DNA of 64,000 bases from Bacteroidota bacterium. Its GTDB lineage: Bacteria; Bacteroidota; Bacteroidia; Palsa-965. The notes under the pieces are model-generated. The model worked only from the letters and a program-made list of their open reading frames with translations, did no database searches and had not been told where the DNA came from. Every line of letters begins with the position of its first letter. Within the stretch, counting starts at the first letter, position 1. Where the stretch lies: NCBI GenBank assembly GCA_016194975.1, contig JACQAM010000009.1, positions 64,788 to 128,787 on the forward strand, in the 5' to 3' direction. This document shows positions 60,292-64,000 of this stretch, in pieces. The position numbers and the translations under genes are program-made.

Positions 60292-62139
60292 CTAATTGAA
60301 TACCTGCAGATCGTAAAGGTTTTTATACACACCTTTTTTCTCCAGCAATTCGGTATGTGTGCCGCGTTCAATGATCTCTCCTTTTTGTAAAACAATAATT
60401 TCGTCTGCGTGCTGAATAGTGCTCAGCCGATGCGCAATAATAATTGAAGTCCTGTTTTGGAGAAGCCGATTCAACGCATCCTGCACCAATCTTTCGCTGC
60501 TCGTGTCGAGCGCTGATGTTGCTTCATCGAGAATAAGTATCGGAGGATTTTTCAGCACGGCTCTTGCAATAGAAATGCGCTGGCGTTGTCCGCCCGACAT
60601 TTTATTTCCGCGATCACCTATGTTGGTGTCATAGCCATCCGGCATTTCCATAATGAAATCGTGCGCGTTCGCAACTTTCGCCGCAGCAATCACTTCTTCG
60701 CGTGTTGCATTTTCAACTCCGAAAGAAATGTTGTTGTGAACAGTGTCGTTGAATAAAATAGATTCCTGCGAAACAATTCCCATGAGCGCGCGCAGGTCTT
60801 TCGTGCGCACCTCGCGCGTATCGGTTCCATCAATGAGTACCTGCCCTGATGAAGGTTCGTAAAATCGCGGGAGCAGATCAGCAAGTGTTGTTTTTCCCGA
60901 GCCGGATTGACCGACGAGCGCTACCGTTTTTCCTTTTGGAATTTTTAGTTCTATATTTTTCAACGCATAACCTTCGTCGCCGCGCACGTAGGCGAAAGAA
61001 ACATTCCGGTAATGAATTTCATTTTTAAAATTTTCAAGTGGCTTCGGATTTTCTTTATCGCGAAGGGCAACTTCGGCGTGCAATATTTTATTGATGCGGT
61101 CGATGGATGCTAATCCTTTCTGAATATTGGAATAGGCGCCGGTCAGCGTTTTTGCAGGAGTGATGAGTTGAGAAAAAGTGAGGATATAAAAAATAAATGT
61201 TTTTCCGTCGAGCGATGCTTCATTGCCCAATACAAGTTTTCCGCCGAAATAAACGAGCACCATCATAATCGCAGAGCTGAGAAATTCACTCATCGGTGAA
61301 GCGAGATCGACTTTACGGTACGTGTGAACCATTTGCTTCGTGTATTGTTGATTAACGTGAGCAAATTTTTCATCCATTTTTTTCTCCGCATTGAATCCTT
61401 TGATGATGCGCAACCCGCCGAGCGTTTCTTCCATAATGGAAAACAGCAAGCCGAGTTGTTCTTTCGCACGCGAAGAAGATCTTTTCAGGCTTCTTCCGAC
61501 AATGGAAATAAGTGCGGCGCCCAGAGGAAGAAGAATAAATGCAATAAGTGTGAGCCCGGGGCTTACATAAATAAGAACGCCGAGAAGAATAATAATGTTC
61601 ACCGGGTCGCGGAAGATCATCTCGAGTGAACTCATCACGCTCCATTCCACTTCCTGCACATCGCTCGTAATGCGCGACATGATATCGCCTTTGCGTTCGT
61701 TGGAATAATAGGAGAGCGGAAGGTCGAGCGATTTCAGGTAAACGGAATTACGCAGATCTTTCACAACGCCATTGCGGATAGGCGCGAGGAAAAACATGCC
61801 GAGATAACGGAAAAAAGCTTTGAAGAAAAAAACGATGACCACGGAAATACAAATGAGAACGAGCGCGTGCATTTTTCCTTTTTCAAGAATGATCCCGCTG
61901 AATTCATAATTAAAATATTTGGTCAGCGAATCCACAGAAAGTCCAAGCTTAGGTTTTCCCTGTGCAAGGATGGAACTGTATTCTGCATTGGATTTATAAA
62001 TGAGAAGATCCAGGAAAGGAAGTATCATGGCCAGTGTGAACACACCGAAAACGACCGAGAGAATATTCGAAATAATATTGCCGATGCCGTAACGCCAGTA
62101 ACCACGCACGTATTGGAGGACACCGAATAGATTTTTCAT
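60292..62139 (-). CDS. MsbA-like lipid/multidrug ABC exporter
   Basis: A half-transporter of 615 residues: a six-helix membrane domain (about 1-330) followed by an ATPase with Walker A GQSGSGKTT, signature MSGGQRQRISIARAVL, Walker B ILILDEATSALD and H-loop AHRLSTI. It probably works as a homodimer exporting lipid A-core or another hydrophobic substrate. A TATATTTG box lies 5 bp before the ATG. Confidence 0.92.
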   Translation of the reverse strand: MKNLFGVLQYVRGYWRYGIGNIISNILSVVFGVFTLAMILPFLDLLIYKSNAEYSSILAQGKPKLGLSVDSLTKYFNYEFSGIILEKGKMHALVLICISVVIVFFFKAFFRYLGMFFLAPIRNGVVKDLRNSVYLKSLDLPLSYYSNERKGDIMSRITSDVQEVEWSVMSSLEMIFRDPVNIIILLGVLIYVSPGLTLIAFILLPLGAALISIVGRSLKRSSSRAKEQLGLLFSIMEETLGGLRIIKGFNAEKKMDEKFAHVNQQYTKQMVHTYRKVDLASPMSEFLSSAIMMVLVYFGGKLVLGNEASLDGKTFIFYILTFSQLITPAKTLTGAYSNIQKGLASIDRINKILHAEVALRDKENPKPLENFKNEIHYRNVSFAYVRGDEGYALKNIELKIPKGKTVALVGQSGSGKTTLADLLPRFYEPSSGQVLIDGTDTREVRTKDLRALMGIVSQESILFNDTVHNNISFGVENATREEVIAAAKVANAHDFIMEMPDGYDTNIGDRGNKMSGGQRQRISIARAVLKNPPILILDEATSALDTSSERLVQDALNRLLQNRTSIIIAHRLSTIQHADEIIVLQKGEIIERGTHTELLEKKGVYKNLYDLQVFN

Positions 62140-62144
62140 TGGGA

Positions 62145-62152
62145 CAAATATA
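62145..62152 (-). promoter_or_regulatory. Promoter -7 box for the ABC exporter
   Basis: TATATTTG on the minus strand with only TCCCA between it and the start codon, which predicts a leaderless message. Confidence 0.7.
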
Positions 62153-62156
62153 GTCA

Positions 62157-62262
62157 GGAGGGAGGAGGGGGGAGTTTGGAGAGGAGCAGTATTTCAACGT
62201 ATGTGCGTTAATAATTGTGAGAAAAAAAACAAATCTCATTACTTCTCCCTCCATTCTCCATT
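62157..62262. repeat. GGAG-rich array with CTCCATT inverted partner
   Basis: GGAGGGAGGAGGGGGGAG and GGAGAGGAG words at 62157-62185 are matched by CTCCCTCCATTCTCCATTC at about 62245-62263. The array fills the spacer between two divergent genes. Confidence 0.6.
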
Positions 62263-62275
62263 CTACATTTACACT

Positions 62276-62788
62276 ATGAAACCAAAAGCTCCCAAAGAAT
62301 CACTTGCTGTGGCAACGCATCATGTTTTGCCGAACGACACGAACAACCTGAATAATTTATTCGGTGGGCGGCTGCTCGAGTGGATGGATGTGATAGCAGC
62401 GATCTCCGCACACCGCCATTGCCGCAGGGTGGTGGTGACTGCAACGGTGAATCATGTTTCATTTCATTCGGCGATAGCGTATGCGAGTATTGTTACGCTG
62501 GAAGCAAAAGTTTCGCGTTCGTTCAATTCTTCGATGGAAGTTTTCATTGATGTTTTTGTGGAAGATCCCGTTTCGGGTGAGCGCGTGAAAAGCAATGAAG
62601 CGATCTACACGTTTGTTGCCGTTGATCAGAACGGGCAACCATTGCCGGTTCCTCCTGTGGTGCCGGAAACAGAGCAGGAAAAAGAAAGGTATGAAGGAGC
62701 GTTGCGCAGAAGGCAACTGGCGTTGATCCTCGCTGGAAAAATGAAACCGGAAGATGCGACTGAATTGAAGAAGTTGTTCATTAACTAG
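62276..62788 (+). CDS. Acyl-CoA thioesterase (hotdog fold)
   Basis: Hydrolyses acyl-CoA to free fatty acid and CoA; 170 residues. The hotdog family motif is seen in NLNNLFGGRLLEWMDVIAAI, followed by VVVTATVNHVSFHSAI. It has a single hotdog domain like YciA-type enzymes. I start at MKPKAPKES because the longer frame covers the promoter region; a TACATTTA box lies 4 bp before this ATG. Confidence 0.9.
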   Translation: MKPKAPKESLAVATHHVLPNDTNNLNNLFGGRLLEWMDVIAAISAHRHCRRVVVTATVNHVSFHSAIAYASIVTLEAKVSRSFNSSMEVFIDVFVEDPVSGERVKSNEAIYTFVAVDQNGQPLPVPPVVPETEQEKERYEGALRRRQLALILAGKMKPEDATELKKLFIN

Positions 62789-62915
62789 TTTTCCTTCTGG
62801 AAATTCAAAAATTCAAAATTGAATTCTTCCGTGGGGAAAAACCAGCCACAAAGTTCACAGGAAGACACAGGAGAAAATTAAAGGTGATGAAGTGAATACG
62901 CATAGCCCCGGCCAC

Positions 62916-62934
62916 GTCCCCGCTCTGGCGGGAC
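62916..62934. repeat. Short GC-rich hairpin in the spacer
   Basis: GTCCCCGC / GCGGGAC arms around TCTG. The rest of this 225-bp spacer holds CACAAAG/CACAGG words (62835-62870) and no gene. Confidence 0.4.
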
Positions 62935-63013
62935 ACGGACGGGCACACAGAAAATTCGAAGTGAAAGCGGTGCGCTCCAAAAAAATTTCATTCACAAACT
63001 GATCATTCTCCTT

Positions 63014-63604
63014 CTACTTTTTATCAAGAAATTCCAGATCGAAATAATATTTCCGGCGATCCTTACGGTCGCGGTAGATAAAAGTTTTTTCGTGAATGTC
63101 AATGAGCATTTTCAACGTGATCTCTTCCCGATCCATCACCGGGCTGCGGAAGATCTCGTTATTGTGTTTGAAAATGATCACCGATTGCTGACGGCTTATT
63201 TCTTTTTCTGAATTGGAATTGCGCAATGCAGAACTGATGAGCGCGCCGGTACCGCCAATGGCAATGAGCGCGAGATCGACAGCGTCAGACCGGTTTTGAT
63301 TTTTATCGACCGTCTCCACCCAGGAATTACTTTTCACTTCGCACTCGCGCAGGTTCACCGGAATTTTTTCCCCTTCTTTTTTTATCCGGCTGATAACGGT
63401 GAAAAGATCATCCGCTTTTTTCTTATCGGTATTTTTTTTGACCGAAAGAAGCAGGATAAATCCCGCTAATGAAAAAAATCCGCTGATCAGCAACCACAGC
63501 AGAGGATAGGGGATGATGTGGCCGCGATAGAAACGAAAAAAAAGCACGGCGAACAAACCGAGAAAGATGCAGAAGGTGGCGAGTAATGCTTTGAATTTTT
63601 GCAT
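63014..63604 (-). CDS. Membrane protein of unknown function
   Basis: A 196-residue protein with two N-terminal helices (LLATFCIFLGLFAVLFF and PLLWLLISGFFSLAGFILLL) and a cytoplasmic-looking, Lys-rich domain (KKEGEKIPVNLRECEVKSNS) with a further hydrophobic stretch (DLALIAIGGTGALISSAL). I recognise no family. It is separated from the dus gene by 43 bp and may be in the same transcript. Confidence 0.7.
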   Translation of the reverse strand: MQKFKALLATFCIFLGLFAVLFFRFYRGHIIPYPLLWLLISGFFSLAGFILLLSVKKNTDKKKADDLFTVISRIKKEGEKIPVNLRECEVKSNSWVETVDKNQNRSDAVDLALIAIGGTGALISSALRNSNSEKEISRQQSVIIFKHNNEIFRSPVMDREEITLKMLIDIHEKTFIYRDRKDRRKYYFDLEFLDKK

Positions 63605-63647
63605 GGCATTAATTCATCAGGTGATAAAGGGAACGTTGAACGGCTGA

Positions 63648-64000
63648 TCAAAAAATCACAACCCGTGAAAATTTTTCTTTTACTGCGTCCAGCATTTCAT
63701 TTAATCGTTGCAGTGAATCTTCCGTCACCAATTGAGTGCGCACTTCTTTGAAATCGGGAAGGCCTTTGAAATAATTTGCATAGTGGCGGCGCATTTCAAT
63801 AATACCAAGACGCTCGCCTTTCCATTCCACCGATTTTTCCAAATGAGTCCTGCACACATTCACGCGGTCTTCGATGGAAGGAGGAGGCAGCTGTTTTCCT
63901 GTTTTAAGAAAATATTTTATCTGGTTGAAGATCCACGGATGTCCCACGCTCGCGCGGCCGATCATCACACCATCGACCCCGAATTTATTTTTCATCTCGA
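63648..64000 (-). CDS. dusB: tRNA-dihydrouridine synthase, C-terminal part (gene runs off the window)
   Basis: The visible 117 residues cover the end of a Dus enzyme, which reduces uridine in tRNA using FMN. The FMN-phosphate-binding segment FGVDGVMIGRASVGHPWIF is present, followed by the helical C-terminal domain with EMRRHYANYFKGLPDFKEVR. The frame continues past 64000, so the start is not seen. DusB is the likely subtype by Bacteroidota precedent. Confidence 0.9.
   Translation of the reverse strand, partial: EMKNKFGVDGVMIGRASVGHPWIFNQIKYFLKTGKQLPPPSIEDRVNVCRTHLEKSVEWKGERLGIIEMRRHYANYFKGLPDFKEVRTQLVTEDSLQRLNEMLDAVKEKFSRVVIF

Noticed and set aside
62201-62275. Upstream extension of the thioesterase gene.
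   Set aside because: The extra residues come from the spacer with CTCCATT repeats and the promoter box; the family begins at MKPKAPKES.
1-64000. tRNA, rRNA or phage genes.
   Set aside because: No cloverleaf, rRNA segment, integrase, transposase or phage structural gene could be recognised by eye on either strand.

Overview
The window comes from a member of the Bacteroidota, probably a gliding or Flavobacteriales-like lineage from a metagenome; I cannot name the genus. The evidence is nine proteins that look like type IX secretion (T9SS) cargo (eight with type-A C-terminal sorting domains and one giant adhesin with a gliding-type type-B end), promoters of the TAnnTTTG form ahead of many genes, a kynureninase/kynurenine monooxygenase pair, FeoAB, Bacteroidota-type MgtE, SerS, TyrS and HflX, and lipoproteins with relaxed lipoboxes.

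Layout. 1-8.5 kb is a minus-strand housekeeping block: rplU-rpmA, serS, a lipoprotein, a TPR protein, a DUF4286 protein, rsmA, mgtE and a 2-hydroxyacid dehydrogenase. 8.7-19 kb holds a secreted VWA protein, a small exported protein, a Fic protein with its own candidate operator, kynU-kmo, a secreted M43 protease, hemL and a UbiA-like membrane protein. 19-31 kb holds gcvP, T9SS cargo genes, an MlaF/MlaE-like ABC pair, three tiny tandem lipoproteins, and an FG-GAP T9SS gene lying between 170-bp direct repeats. 31-38 kb holds a STAS-like / hybrid histidine kinase / LytTR operon and feoAB. 39-42.7 kb is a repeat-rich region with a MITE-like element, tyrS, and a toxin-antitoxin pair flanked by duplicated tyrS and intergenic DNA. 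42.7-50.7 kb holds coupled amidohydrolases, a cytochrome-b-like membrane protein, a cytochrome c lipoprotein, hflX and a T9SS protein. 50.9-57 kb is dominated by a 1,901-residue SprB-repeat adhesin. 57-64 kb holds an L,D-transpeptidase, another T9SS protein, an MsbA-like exporter, an acyl-CoA thioesterase, a membrane protein and the 3' part of a dus gene.

The most interesting signal is in the spacers. (i) Two unrelated cargo loci (the toxin-antitoxin pair at 42.1 kb and the FG-GAP gene at 27.2 kb) have the same architecture: host gene, spacer rich in TGCGAA words, cargo, a second diverged copy of the host gene's 3' end, then the same spacer again. Neither has a recombinase. (ii) Both junctions carry members of a dispersed repeat family with core GGGGGAACGAAGTGCGAA. 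(iii) A 128-bp MITE-like element has matched termini and an 8-bp target duplication. (iv) A 39-bp palindromic element sits in frame inside the Fic gene. (v) Several genes have the TAnnTTTG box within about 6 nt of the start codon, which suggests leaderless mRNAs. All functional statements rest on reading motifs by eye; no database search was run.
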